64,000 nt of DNA. It comes from Bostrychus sinensis (lineage: Eukaryota > Chordata > Actinopteri > Gobiiformes > Eleotridae). Below are positions 33,737 through 44,589 of the stretch, in pieces. Positions within the stretch are counted from its first letter, which is position 1, and each line of letters starts with the position of its first letter. The notes below the pieces were generated by a model. The model did no database searches. It was not told where the DNA came from and worked only from the letters and a program-made list of their open reading frames with translations. The DNA lies in contig CM036255.1 of assembly GCA_020698575.1 (NCBI GenBank), positions 15,689,501 through 15,753,500 of the forward strand. The letters run 5' to 3'. Both the position numbers and the translations under genes were made by a program.

Positions 33737-33900
33737 ATCCAGCCACAAGGGGTCACAAGTACTTTTTTGTGCCAGTGCCAAGCCTAGATAAATGGAGAGG
33801 ATTGCATCAGGACAGGCATCTGGTGCAAAACTCATTCCAAATTCTTGTGCAAATCTCTGCACATTAGGAGGAAGAATTGTGTGCTACTGCGAAAGACCAA
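33737..33900 (+). mobile_element. Family A retroposon copy
   Basis: Starts ATCCAGCCACAAGGGGTCAC and keeps TTTTTTGTGCCAGTGCCAAG, AGATAAATGGAGAGGATTGC and GGCATCTGGTGCAAAAC. The 3' part with the usual GTGGCGACCCC-like block is diverged (TACTGCGAAAGACC). Same 5' boundary as the copies with clear duplications. Confidence 0.7.
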
Positions 33901-34479
33901 AGATATGCCACCCACAAGCTGGTCAGTACAAATTATTACTCCTATGAAAGTCCCTGGCACTATATTAACCATTGCAAGATAGGGCCAATGCCTTGCTTTG
34001 TGTGTTTGAAGTTTAAAAGATGGTTTCTTTATCGAGTGCATTTTAAAAACAGCATACTTTTTCTAAATAAACTGTGTAAACACGATGAATAAGGGATACC
34101 TGTAGTCTTTTGTTTTGGGACCGACAATAAATAAATAACAATAAATATAGATTAATTGGGGCAGGATGGAGAAGACTGATGCAGAAAGAGCGGCCTGATG
34201 GAGCCACCTGTTTGTCTCATTGCCACTTCCCATCTCCAGCTCCACTGAGTGTCCCCATCACTGCCAAGGTTAAGAGATTCAAGTGTAATCAAACCCACAC
34301 GACTGACATCACGTCACACTGGATTTCATCACACTGCGTCGTCTTCCATCATATCAGCATAAAATCTGCCATCTTTGACCTCCCTGCCATCACTGAGGCA
34401 GGATGTTGACACAAAAGTACTGGACCAAAATAAGAAGAGATACTAAGCAATGTGAAGTAATACTGCCAAAAAGTCAAAG
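33901..34479. other. No gene recognised
   Basis: CCATTGCAAGATAGGGCCAA at 33970 is a reversed family B scrap. A repeat-free, compositionally balanced block lies at about 34180-34400, where a 76-codon frame has no domain. Confidence 0.4.
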
Positions 34480-34720
34480 TGTTAGAGGTGGAAGTGGTAC
34501 TCCAAATCTAAAATAATAAAAATACTGTTACTTCAAAAAGTACTCAAAAATACTAACGTGAGTCAAAATAAAGAGTATTGAGTGGACATTCTGTACTTTC
34601 TTCTAAGTAGAAAGTACAGAATGTTCTGCTACTACAACTATTATTACTACTATAATTGTACTGCTACTCATAGTGGTACTACTATTACTACTAATACTAG
34701 AAAGTGCTAGAAAGTTTATT
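34480..34720. mobile_element. Tol2-like fragment with CTA tract
   Basis: GTTAGAGGTGGAAGTGGTAC and AAAAAGTACTCAAAAATACT resemble a Tol2-like terminus. They are followed by a 16-bp perfect hairpin and by interrupted CTA/TAC trinucleotides (about 34628-34707). Same order as at 27.5 and 40.5 kb. No target duplication found. Confidence 0.5.
34586..34624. repeat. Perfect 16-bp inverted repeat
   Basis: ACATTCTGTACTTTCT (34586-34601) pairs with AGAAAGTACAGAATGT (34609-34624) over a 7-base loop, inside the Tol2-like composite. Confidence 0.88.
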
Positions 34721-35337
34721 AGATTTTCTTTTTAAAAAATGACTCATGTAAAGCACTTGAGAAAAAGAATCTAGTGTCTTCTGCTTACAATATAAACAGT
34801 GCACGCATAATGATGTCAGATTTACTCACTACATTAGATATATTTAGAACATAAAGAAGTCAGGATGATTAACAACTTAGAAAGATCCATTAAATAGCCA
34901 GAGAAGTGATCTAAAGTCTGCATCATGTCGTGAATGAAAATGTCATAGAACCCACTCCCCTCAGAGGTGTTGTGCTGCAGCTAACTGTGTAAAAGATGAG
35001 CTTGGCCAGACAGTGAAAATGAAACTGTCACTCATTTAACATCTTCCCATTTGAACATCTGCATTTTACGAATAACAGGAAGATCCAGGAAGATTTGATG
35101 AGAATGGAGTCCCAGTGTCTTACATATGTTATTGAGGCGATCTCAAAAACTTTGAGGACAACAAATTTCCCCACTACGGCCTTAAATTTCAGATCATGAC
35201 GCAATAATCTGCTTCCAGTAAATGGTGCAATTTGTTTAATAGTGGCTGGCTCTTCAAAATCATATAAAACTTAATGGATTCATAGAACAAAGGCATGATT
35301 TGTGGTGCACTAAAAGGTTGGAGATCATTTCAGCTCC
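34721..35337. other. No gene recognised
   Basis: AT-rich unique sequence with no named repeat or domain. Confidence 0.45.
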
Positions 35338-35645
35338 TTGGTGGAGATAGAGGACTTGGTTGTCATGGAGGTTGTAGGTTGCTATTTCGAATCTTAAAAT
35401 GTAAAGTGTAAATCTGTATTTGCTGGGTATTTTGCATGGTGTATGACAGTGTCACTCTCACAAGACATGCATGTGTTACTGTGTGAATATAAATTGCCCC
35501 TGTGAATGATTGTGAGCCTTTTCTGTGCAAGTCTGTCTGTCTGTGACTGGCCACTGTCTAGGTTGTACCTTGCCTAACACCCATAGGCTCCTGTTACCCA
35601 TGACACCTAACATGAATAAGAGGAGGAAGATGAATGAGTTCTATA
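35338..35645 (+). mobile_element. Family C tRNA-derived SINE
   Basis: A decayed tRNA-like head (TGGTGGAGATAGAGGACTTG ... GTTGCTATTTCGAATC) leads into TAAATTGCCCCTGTGAATGA, GTCTGTCTGTCTGTGACTGG and GTCTAGGTTGTACCTTGCC, and ends AGGAGGAAGATGAATGA. The blocks are in the order of the family C consensus seen across the window. Confidence 0.6.
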
Positions 35646-35770
35646 ACCTCTGTGTGCTGGGTAAAAGGGCAAATGGCTATTATTAGACACTTATGTGACA
35701 CGTATGTGACTTTTTCAATACATCGTTTAGCAGCTGGTTTTTCATAAGATTTTGGAGTACACTAAATTTA

Positions 35771-36302
35771 CACAGTATTTCCAAAAGTATTTGCTCACCC
35801 ACTCAAATAACTGAATTTGGATTATGGTATGGGCTTGTTCTCAGGAGCTGGGCTTGGCCCCTTAGTTCCAGTGAAAGCAACTCTGAATGCTTCAGCACCA
35901 AGAGATTTTGGAAAATTCCATGCTCCCAACTTTGAGGGAACAGTTTGGGGATGGTCCCTTCCTGTTCTAACATGACTGCTCACCAGTGCACAAAGCATGG
36001 TCCATAAAGACATGGATGAGTGAGTTTGGTGTGGAAGAACTTGAATGTCCTGCACAGAGTCCTGACCTCAACCTGATAGAACACCTTTGGAATGAATTAG
36101 AGTGAAGACTGCGAGCCAGGCCTTCTTGTCCAACATCAGTGTCTGCCATTGGACGAGAACGTCATACACGTAGATGTCTGACATAGACAGATGCAAAGGG
36201 TGGGCCCACAGTCATATTACACCCTATGGATTAAGAATGTGATGTTACTTAAGTTCATTTGTGTGTGAAGGCAGGCGAGATAATACTTTTGGAAATATAG
36301 TG
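35771..36302 (+). mobile_element. Tc1/mariner deletion derivative, 532 bp
   Basis: TA on both sides (35769-35770, 36303-36304). Ends CACAGTATTTCCAAAAGTAT and, reversed, CACTATATTTCCAAAAGTAT are inverted repeats. The interior corresponds to the 3' half of a Tc1-like transposase gene joined directly to the left terminal region, so the 5' half has been deleted. Confidence 0.85.
35826..36150 (+). pseudogene. Tc1 transposase C-terminal remnant
   Basis: Reading with frame changes gives GLFSGAGLGPLVPVKATLNA, then HKDMDE, TSTLIEHLWNELE and RLRARPSCPTSVS. These have the order of the Tc1 DDE domain's second half (G-W-like start, then the PDLNPIEHLWDELER region). Several stops and frameshifts interrupt it, and the N-terminal DNA-binding domain and first catalytic Asp are missing. 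Non-functional. Confidence 0.7.
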
Positions 36303-36480
36303 TAGCTGTGAAGGCTCTAAGTCATCCAGAAAGTCATGATTATAAACAAAACAAGTTTAAAAAGGAGTCATCTGGACGTGGGTTGCATATTTGAAGAAGC
36401 ATTGTCTCTCATCCAAGAGAAACGTCAATTTCTGACAGAACTGACCGACCTGGTTGTTTCACACCAGTGAAGTGGCAGTA
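36303..36480. repeat. Interspersed repeat fragment (GAAGAAGCATT...GAAACGTC)
   Basis: CTAAGTCATCCAGAAAGTCA and TTTGAAGAAGCATTGTCTCT then CATCCAAGAGAAACGTCAAT resemble a very common fish repeat with GAAGAAGC..GGATGAG..GAAACGTC. Identification is from memory and there is only one copy here. Confidence 0.35.
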
Positions 36481-36689
36481 CTGTCAATTACTGGCATGGT
36501 TTAAGCAGCAGTTATAACATAACTTCCTCTGACTGGATAAAAGTTCCTTGTTATAGACAGGGTTGTTCATTTGAGTTTGTGTAAAAGATCATCTGGTTTT
36601 CTTGTCAACTGTGCCAACTTAATTAAGACAAGGATATCAGAGAATTTCAAAATTAACTCAAAAAGCAGTTCATTTTGTTTCATTCCAAT

Positions 36690-36935
36690 ACCAGTGCACA
36701 AAGGCAGGTAATTGGGACATTGTCATTAAAGTAAGTATGGGCCAGGGCTGACACAGAGACACAAATACAAATTCACCACTACACCTAACACATGTACTGT
36801 GGGTCCTGACAGTGGGAGGAAGCAGGAGTACATGAAGACAATCTATGGTAACACGGGGATGACATGCAGACTCCACACACAGATTGTAGTCGACTGGCCT
36901 GAGGATTGAACCCACAACACTCCCTTAGTCATTAC
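36690..36935 (-). mobile_element. Family C tRNA-derived SINE, decayed
   Basis: On the plus strand: CCAGGGCTGACACAGAGACA, ACAGTGGGAGGAAGCAGGAG, ACATGCAGACTCCACACACA and GGATTGAACCCACAACACTC. The last is the inverse of a tRNA B box, so the element reads on the minus strand. All blocks match other family C copies in order. Confidence 0.65.
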
Positions 36936-37564
36936 CTGTCCAATTAACTTTACCTCAAAAATATTTAAATAAGCCGATGTATTAAGAATGATTTATTGTA
37001 CTTCTTATATATTCTTCAGTATGCAAAATAATTCATGAAAATGGCACCCACACAACAAATTAAAGCTCGGGAATATGTGACACTTTTCAAAGTGATTGCA
37101 TATTGTTATGTGCCTGCATACTGTGTAATACCTCTGCTCCCTATTGATTGAGCCAGTATCACTGTGCTGACTCACCGAATGAGTCAGGAAGACAAGAGCT
37201 CTCTCCCAGCCCACCACCTCTTACCTCTGTTACATCTGTCTTTGGCCTGTCTTGTCTCTGTCGCTCCTCTAACCCCTGCTGGCCTTCACGTCGGACCACT
37301 CATCTTGAACCTGAATCTGCTTTTTCTTATTTTTCTGTTTCTTTTGTGTGTGTTTCTTTCTTTCCTTCTTTCTTTTTTGGAGTGAAGTCTGTGTGTACTT
37401 CCTGTGTTTCTAGGAATTTGTATTGATTGTATCCATCAAAAAAGGTTAAAAGGTCTCAGATAATAAGATAAATAACAAGAGCTTTAACACAGAATATCCT
37501 AAAACTTACAAAATAATGCAGTAATAATTATGCAAACAACAAACAGTGCAAAAATATATGCTGC
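36936..37564. other. No gene recognised
   Basis: 37190-37380 is pyrimidine-rich with leucine/serine-rich frames in two phases, a composition effect. No gene. Confidence 0.4.
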
Positions 37565-37568
37565 TTAA

Positions 37569-38353
37569 AACCCTCAGGCCCTCCTTTAAAAAAATCACGT
37601 TCTTACTCATAAAGCCCTTTTAGGTCACAGGGTCACATTTAAAAATATAAAACGTGAAGAAAAGTCTTCATGATACGTAACAAAAAATAATTCATTTTTA
37701 TAGTTTTAACCCTCTAAAAGCCAGTTTGTTCACATAATTCCAACATATTTGTAAATAAAACATGAATTATTTACTATTTAAAGATGCAAACTACTTTTTT
37801 GTTTGTGCAGAGATTACCAGCCCCAGATAGGTCACTGATTAGTCCTAAAACTGATTTTGATACATTTTTACTTTTTGTGCCATTACAAAAAAAAAGGGCT
37901 AAAACTTAGGTTCTTCCTCTTAAACTCTTAAAAGGCCTGGTCTACAGTCACTGTTATTTAAAGGAATTATAAGGGAATTATTTCCCACAATGCAATGAGA
38001 AAATAGTGGATCTGGTGGTGATTTTTTGTGTATTTTTTGCCTCTGATTGACAGGGTTACAAAGGAATTAAAATGATTTAACATTTCTTTCTTGGAATGGC
38101 AGTAGAGTGAAAATAAGTGATTTAATGTAAGTCAATGGGACCAAAAAGGGCTTTAAGAGGAAGAATGTGAGTGCTTTGCCCAGACAGTAGAAAAAATCAT
38201 TTTTTGTTTTTAAGTTGTATCACTGAAATTATAAAATTCATTTATTAATAAACATTTTTTTGGCAAATATCATCACCCTCGCATAAGAAATGCCAAACTG
38301 AGAGCAAAAAATAAATTTGAAAAGCCCTAAAAGGGAGCCAAGAGGCCTGAGGG
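37569..38353. mobile_element. piggyBac-like MITE, about 785 bp
   Basis: CCCTCAGGCC at the left (37571-37580) is exactly inverted at the right (GGCCTGAGGG, 38344-38353). TTAA lies at 37565-37568 and 38354-38357, although the left side has two extra A residues between TTAA and the CCC. Subterminal AGCCCTTTTAGG and AAAAGCCCTAAAAGGG are also symmetrical. TTAA targets with CCCTnnGGCC-type ends fit piggyBac MITEs. No transposase. Confidence 0.7.
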
Positions 38354-38374
38354 TTAATGAGATGCATAGAAACA

Positions 38375-38520
38375 GTTGTCTGTCAGGTAGATCTGTCTCT
38401 CTGTGTGTCAGCCCTGCAACTAACTAACATTGTCCAGGGTGTACACCATCTAAGGCCCATAGTTGCTGGAATAGGCTGCAGCTACCTGCAACAGATAACT
38501 TAAGAAGATGAATTGATTTT
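38375..38520 (+). mobile_element. Family C SINE, 5'-truncated
   Basis: GTGTGTCAGCCCTGCAACTA, TGTCCAGGGTGTACACCATC, GTTGCTGGAATAGGCTGCAG and a final AAGAAGATGAATTGA are the 3' body of family C. The tRNA-like head is absent. Confidence 0.7.
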
Positions 38521-40169
38521 CTTTTGTTGCTAAGTATGTGGGTCTGCTGGATTTTCTTGTTTAGCATAAGGATCTTGAAATGACTGGCAGTATGCAATTA
38601 CTGTATCTACAGTACATCAATTAAACCTGTGTGAATGCAATTAAGTTAACATTTTAATTGCTATAGGAGTAGCAACTGCTGGGGAATAAAACCCAGACTT
38701 ACCTTGAGCTTAGCGCAATGCATTGATAGAGCAAATTACAGAAGAGAGCAATTGTTATCTTTACCATAACTGTACATTTTGTATGGTTACTCAGCTCTGC
38801 TACACTGTATTGTGTAGGGTGCTATTCAGGGAAACAGAGGAAGCAGTAGGTTCTCTCTTCTTCAGCAATAATTGTCTGTTAATATTATATCACAGCCACA
38901 CACCTGTACACTCCACCAGAATTCTTAAGTTGTTAATTGGGGTCTATGAGCTGAGCTGCGGATGAAGCAGGACTATGATGGGATGCACAAGAGGTTAAAC
39001 CATGGCAACATGCTCAGTCTGATGCGATTGATGTACACTTGTGTCCAAAATAGAAAGAGCAGCCAGATCAAAAGCCTCGAGGCACAGCACAAGATATATG
39101 ATTTCTTAACTTCACTTGAACCCAATAAACTTCACTTTCAGATGCAAATGTGCCATTATTCAAAGAGAGGTCAGCATGATCACCAATGAATAAAAATGAA
39201 CTAGTGGCAGGCATCCACTTGCTGCACTTAAAACAATTGCAAATGGTGGAGAGCCTTGGTGGGAAACTATAAAGAATTTTCCAGGGTGACCAAAACAGTG
39301 ATTAATGAAAGATTTGATAGATGTTTAAAGCTAGCTTACCCAATAACACTCCCCCAATCCAAAAATAAACAATCAGCTTTAATTTTATATTATGCTTTTT
39401 TTTTCAGGCTTTTTGAAATAATTTTAGACATTGTTGTATTAATACTGTTACTTTGACTTTGTAAAGAATGCCTGGATTAGATGACTGGACAGATTTACCA
39501 CTGCTATTAGCAACATGAAGCTAACAAATAAATAAATCAGATTTGCTGAATAGGATCTGAGAGTTGTTTCTTACTAATGTTTAGATGCTGAGTCCAGATG
39601 TGCTGTTAGTTTTGCTCTAGAACATCACAGCTTTTCACAAAGTCTGATGTCCCCTGTAGAGCTTTTTTGCCTAAGATGGACCATAAACGTCAGAGCTATT
39701 GCCAAATATACTGCCACCAACACAGGAAACACTATCTTTATGTACAATAGGTGGGCAACATTTATTACTTTTCCTCTGATTAGCCCTTATATGAATGCTA
39801 GGCACACTTACATGTACACAAAACTCCTGATTTCAGGGATTTATAATGACCAGTGAAAGACGAAATGCAAGCATAGCCCAGATGATTTCTGCTACATCTA
39901 TGACAACAACATCCAAACAATTGCAGAAAATTACAGACAGGCATAGGCTGCATATTTTGGAATGAAGCTTGGTGACCAGGACAAACCATGGGCTCCTCAT
40001 ACAGTGTGTTGAGAACCTTAGTCAGTGGACCAAAGGAAATAGAAAAAGCTTAAGTTTTGGCATTTCAATGGCACCCCAAATCAACATGCATTAAACAAAA
40101 TATTACTCCAGGTGTGTTTCAGAGGTGCGAGCAACATTATAGCATGGGTAAAAGCTCAAAAAAGTCAAT
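38521..40169. other. No gene recognised
   Basis: AT-rich with scattered short frames at 38723-39456 that share no domain and differ in phase. No transposon ends bounded. Confidence 0.4.
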
Positions 40170-40435
40170 TTAGCGCAATAATAGTAATACTAGCGCAGTA
40201 ATAATGCATTGGATTTATATATTGTCTTTCCAGATATTCAAAGCTTTTCAAATTATTAATTCACGCTTCAGTGGTGGTAAGCTACTTCTGTAGACATTCA
40301 TACAGGTAAGGTGGATGAAGTGTCTTGCTCAAGGACACAACAACAGTATGCAATGCCAGTAGCGGGGCTCGAAGCGCCAACCTTCAGTTTAGTGGGTGAA
40401 TGTCTCTACTTACAGAGCTACTACTGCCCTAGAAT
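40170..40435 (-). mobile_element. Family D SINE-like repeat with tRNA-like head
   Basis: On the minus strand it starts GGGCAGTAGTAGCTCTGTAA (A-box-like), has GGTTGGCGCTTCGAGCCCCG (B-box-like), then TCCTTGAGCAAGACACTTCA, and ends with the decayed GCTTTGAATATCTGGAAAGA block seen at 4100. This shows that family D is tRNA-derived. Confidence 0.68.
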
Positions 40436-40459
40436 AGGAGACCTTTAACAATAATATTA

Positions 40460-40860
40460 CATAAAGAGAGGTAAAAGTACTTAAAAACTACTCAACAAAA
40501 GTATTACTCGAGCTGAAGTTAAATAGCATAAATTACTTTTGAAAGTTATTGTAATTGCACAACAAAGTCTACTTCTGCAACTACTGCTAAACCACTGCTA
40601 CTACTGCTGTTACTACCGGTGCAATTACAACTACTACTGCTCCTGATATTACTACTAATTACTGCTATTAATACTACAAATTAGTACTAGTATGCTCCTA
40701 CCTCCAACCTAGGTTGTGAAGATACTGCACTTTGTTTCTCATACAGAAAACATACTCATTTAGAGTTTAAAAAATACTTTCCTTTAAAAGTTTCTTGAGT
40801 AAAAGTATGTTTTAGTACATGTACTCTGATTTATTTACTTTCCACCACTGCATTTATATC
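40460..40860 (-). mobile_element. Tol2-like composite with CTA tract
   Basis: The minus strand begins TGCAGTGGTGGAAAGTAAAT and carries ACTTTTACTCAAGAAAC. The plus-strand start has GGTAAAAGTACTTAAAAACT and ACTCAACAAAAGTATTACTC. Between them lie ~110 bp of interrupted CTA/TAC triplets (about 40569-40690). It may be a complete non-autonomous element; flanking duplications are not obvious. Confidence 0.6.
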
Positions 40861-42829
40861 TGCCTTATTAACATCTAGTACATAAATGCAAAGCCAGACT
40901 CATCTGCATTTTGCTTTGCTTCTCTTTTCCCAATTATTATTTGCTAAATTATATATTCAAAGCATACCTCCACTCTATTCACCTGACTGGACGGCAGTGC
41001 GGTTTTCCTTGTATAATTTTACAGCATAAGCATCTATCATGTTTTACCCAAATATTCCATAAATCACATTTTGCTAAATATTCCATAAACCCTCTAGACA
41101 AGCCATAATAGCTCTCATTGCCCTTGCTGTCAGATCTGCTTTGAGTTGGTGCGTTGCCAGTGCTCCATTTACCAGCGATGTCCCGTGGCAGGTACCCTCC
41201 CAGCAAGCTCCAAACACCACACTGTTGTCCAGGAAATTAGAGCCACTCACAAATAGTCTGCTTTTTGACAGAAATGTTTATCAGGCCAGATTCAGTGATG
41301 GTGAACACTTTTTTTGTAAACTGGACTAGGCACAGCTTTGATGGCAGTGCTGGTTTGGTAAGAAAATAAATAAATAATAGGGGCAAATTAACAAGCTATG
41401 GGTAACAACATACTCAGTATCTAAGATTGTGGTTAATTTGTGTAATTTTCTATATACTTTTTATATCTTTCCATGTTTGTCTTGTCTTTTTAATGCATAT
41501 TATTGGCCCATGCATCAGGAGTAAAGTTGAAATAAACTGAATGAATTTAAATGTTGTGGACAAGTTACATTTTACTAGTTCAATTCAAAAAGTAAAACAC
41601 ATATAGCCAGTCCAGTTGAATTTTATGCATATCTTTATCTTAACTTTAGAGGTCATGCCTGAGTTTATGTGGCCGCTATTATGAAAAACAGAGAAGCAGA
41701 GAACACCGAGGCCACAGTGCGACTGTGGGCAGTAAGGTTGCTTTAATGGAACAGACATAGCAGACAGCGATGACAGAGATCTGAGCATCCAAACATCTGA
41801 ACCTCTGACAGTCTGAACTCAGAGTCTGAATGAAGAGTGCAGTTTTCCAAAAGCTGAGGATGCAGAAGAAGTAACTGTGCCTGGGTTGATGTATAGATTG
41901 GTCAAGGATGGACTAAGATTAGCTGGTTAGGGTTCACATTTCATGCCTAGGAGACAGTGGGAGACAGTGGACACATGTCAACTAACATGTCATGACCAAA
42001 TATAAAACAACGGGTCTACTTACAAGTCAAGAAAGCAGAAGATGTTCAAAAATTCATGACATCAGTTGCTCTGTTTGAGTGCACACCATTTAGTAGTGAT
42101 ATTAAAGGCATATTAAAGGCAGAAAAATTTTAATTTACAAACAAATGACTGGATTTTATTGTTGTTAAAATGGCAAAAAGACAGAAAAAAAAATCCCACA
42201 GAGGACTGAACAACAACGCAGATCAGCAGGTGACAAAATAAAGCACTAAACACCGTTAATCGGGTGAGAGAAGTTATTAAATTAGCTCTGCTTGGGATTT
42301 GTGAGATGCTTTGCAGATAAATGGCTGTGATAGGAAAGTTCCAAATTGACCGAAGAGACTGTCCTGCTTTTGAAAAAGGAAAGTAAAAAGTCCTGTCCAT
42401 CTTGTCCATAATACTCAAAGGTCAAATGTCAGACAACCTAATACGATGAAATCATTTTAACAAAAACTGCATGCCATCAGGAAGATTCTGTTTCATTTTA
42501 TTAGAGGAAAATTTCGATATCAATTCACAGCTGGTCCAGTTCTGATTATCATAAAATTCTAATAGAACTTAAGCACTGAGTTTAATAGCTGCTTTCATAT
42601 TCTCAGGCAGGCCGGTTTCTCCTCACACTTGTCACACAAACACTGGCACATATCTGCAATTGTACCATTCATTCAATAACCAACTAAAAAAAAATCACTT
42701 TTCCATATTTTTGTATTGGTTATCACAAGTTCCAAATATGCTTCCTTTTTTACCCGGACAAACAATGACTTGGAAATGTAGTCAGCCATGACAGTTTGAG
42801 CAAATTAAAAGTTCTCAATGGTGGCGCCA
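40861..42829. other. No gene recognised
   Basis: Holds a small GAGACAGTGG direct repeat near 41950. The 41100-41280 part is GC-richer and repeat-free, but frames there overlap on both strands without domains. Confidence 0.4.
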
Positions 42830-43080
42830 GGAATTGTGTCTGATAGCATCTCTTGGCAGGCCTTTCATTGGCTGCTGCTATTTAAGTCTCCCTATCAGTA
42901 ATTTGTCTGCATTGCCGGCCAAGGCCTGATTGTAATAACAGCTTCGATTGAATGGCACAATCAGACTCAGGCCACACGTGATGTTTCTTTGGGGACGCTC
43001 ACTGTGTCTTTATAAAACAATAGACACACAGAGATTCTTATCCCTTGACACAATCTCCCAAATCAAATTGTGTCTACATA
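42830..43080. promoter_or_regulatory. Candidate conserved non-coding element
   Basis: Repeat-free block containing TTCATTGGCTGCTGCTATTT (inverted CCAAT-like), TTGCCGGCCAAGGCCTGATT and GTAATAACAGC. It is flanked by AT-rich and TE-derived DNA. No open frame of note. Candidate regulatory element on composition alone. Confidence 0.22.
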
Positions 43081-43154
43081 AAATGTCATAAAAATGTGGA
43101 TAAGTACAACAGAGAACAACATCAGAGGGTTAGAGGGAAAATATGTACAGCAAA

Positions 43155-43300
43155 GATAGCCACATAGTTGCAGCTATTAACACTACTACTGCTACAATTA
43201 CTACTAATACTACTACTGCCAAACAATACTTACATATCTAAAGACAAAAAAAGTTACTCAAGTAACTACAATATATACTCAAGTAAAAATATGTTCATGA
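43155..43300. mobile_element. CTA tract joined to Tol2-like motif
   Basis: CACTACTACTGCTACAATTA and CTACTAATACTACTACTGCC lead into AAAGTTACTCAAGTAACTAC and ATACTCAAGTAAAAATATG. It combines the same two components as 27.5, 34.5 and 40.5 kb, here with the CTA part first. Confidence 0.5.
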
Positions 43301-43506
43301 AAATGTATAGATGTTATCCTCATCTGTGTTTACACTGGCATCAAAAAAGGTTTTAATCTGATTTGGTCAGGTTTATCCATGTGCATGTGAACAACTCAAA
43401 CCACATCAAATCTGAGATTTCAAGTCAGATTGAATATGGACCAAAATTTGTTTACGTTTATGTTAAAAATACTAAAATGTTTTCACTTAGTTAAAGAGAA
43501 TACATT

Positions 43507-43524
43507 AAAAAAAAAAAAAAAAAA
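43507..43524. repeat. Poly-A tract (18 nt)
   Basis: Uninterrupted A run; no retroposon body assigned. Confidence 0.85.
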
Positions 43525-43604
43525 GTGTATTCCTTTGTTGTGTTAAACTATGGTCAATAGCCTTTGCAACTTTGTTTATGGTAATCACTTCAGGACCAAG
43601 GTCA

Positions 43605-43792
43605 GCTCTTCTTTTCTTTTATTTGGTTTCTCCATGCGGTCACCAAATAATCTGCTTGTCTATATTGCAGTGATTTGCATGTTTATTTGGCATAGGTTTT
43701 ATGCCAGATGCCCTTTTATGCAATTCTCTTCATTTATCCGGACTTGGGACTAACACAAAGGGTACATATCTGTGAAACCCTGTGGCTGGATT
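43605..43792 (-). mobile_element. Family A retroposon with target duplication
   Basis: On the minus strand it starts AATCCAGCCACAGGGTTTCA, contains CCGGATAAATGAAGAGAATT and GGGCATCTGGCATAAAACCT, then GGTGACCGCATGGAGAAACC, and ends AAAAGAAAAGAAG. It is flanked by ACCAAGGTCA (43595-43604) and ACCAAGATGA (43793-43802), matching at 8 of 10. Confidence 0.75.
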
Positions 43793-44097
43793 ACCAAGAT
43801 GATTTAGGTAAAATGTAGAATGATTGCTAATAAAAAACAATCTTTTTAAGTACATTTTAAGCTTGTCTATAAACAAAGATAGGTATGCGCCTTGATTTGT
43901 ATAGATAAAATTTCTACATGTGTTTATTAGGTTTATCTTTGAGAGTACAGGGCCTCGGCTATGAAAAAAAGGTCAGCTGAAGGTTTATTATAGTATCATT
44001 AATATATGCCCCATGTGGCCGAGTGAGATATAAAAGAAAAACACTATCCACAAAATGGAGCTATTCTAATATTTTTATGGTGGAATAGTAAAACTGT

Positions 44098-44190
44098 CCA
44101 CAACCACCCAGTCCTTTGAGCCTCTGTGTAAACAGTGTGGACAATGATCAAATCGTTTTTTCTTAATGACTAAGAGGTGACACTGCTTTG
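44098..44190. repeat. Diverged direct repeat, copy 1
   Basis: GCCTCTGTGTAAACAGTGTG then GACAATGATC...ATGACTAAGAGGTGACACTGCT aligns with 45296-45390. It is either a segmental duplication or an unnamed repeat family. Confidence 0.6.
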
Positions 44191-44241
44191 ACTAAAACTC
44201 TTAAATCTTAATTTGTGGACTTAAACCTTTCTCTTCATATA

Positions 44242-44467
44242 CAGGTAGAGCTCAGTGAATTATAATATCATGGAAAAGTAAACATATTTCAATAGCAAAA
44301 AGAAAAAAAACTCAATATCTCATAAAATCTGAATGTTACATAATTATCATAACCATCACCAGTAAAATAAATTCATGTTTTTTATCACTGAATCTCTAGT
44401 TTAACTTTTTGTATCAAACTGAAATGATTGCACTTTCCTGCTATATTCTAGACTACTGAGATGCACT
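44242..44467. mobile_element. Mariner-type MITE, 226 bp
   Basis: TA on both sides (44240-44241, 44468-44469). Left end CAGGTAGAGCTCAGTGAATT and right end ACTACTGAGATGCACTT are imperfect inverted repeats, both descending from an AGGTGCATCTCA-type fish mariner terminus (compare 3834). Too short for a transposase. Confidence 0.65.
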
Positions 44468-44589
44468 TAGTCATGGACACATGGATCTAAGACCTATTTC
44501 ACTTCATTAAAGCCAGGCTGAACAAAGAAAGTAACCTTTTAGCTGTTTAGGTCAAATATGGTCTTAGCGTGAGAGATGGATGAAGGATG

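Noticed and set aside
37148..37426. 92-codon frame with a hydrophobic, leucine-rich stretch as a membrane protein
   Set aside because: The stretch is a translation of a pyrimidine-rich tract, and two phases give equally hydrophobic peptides.
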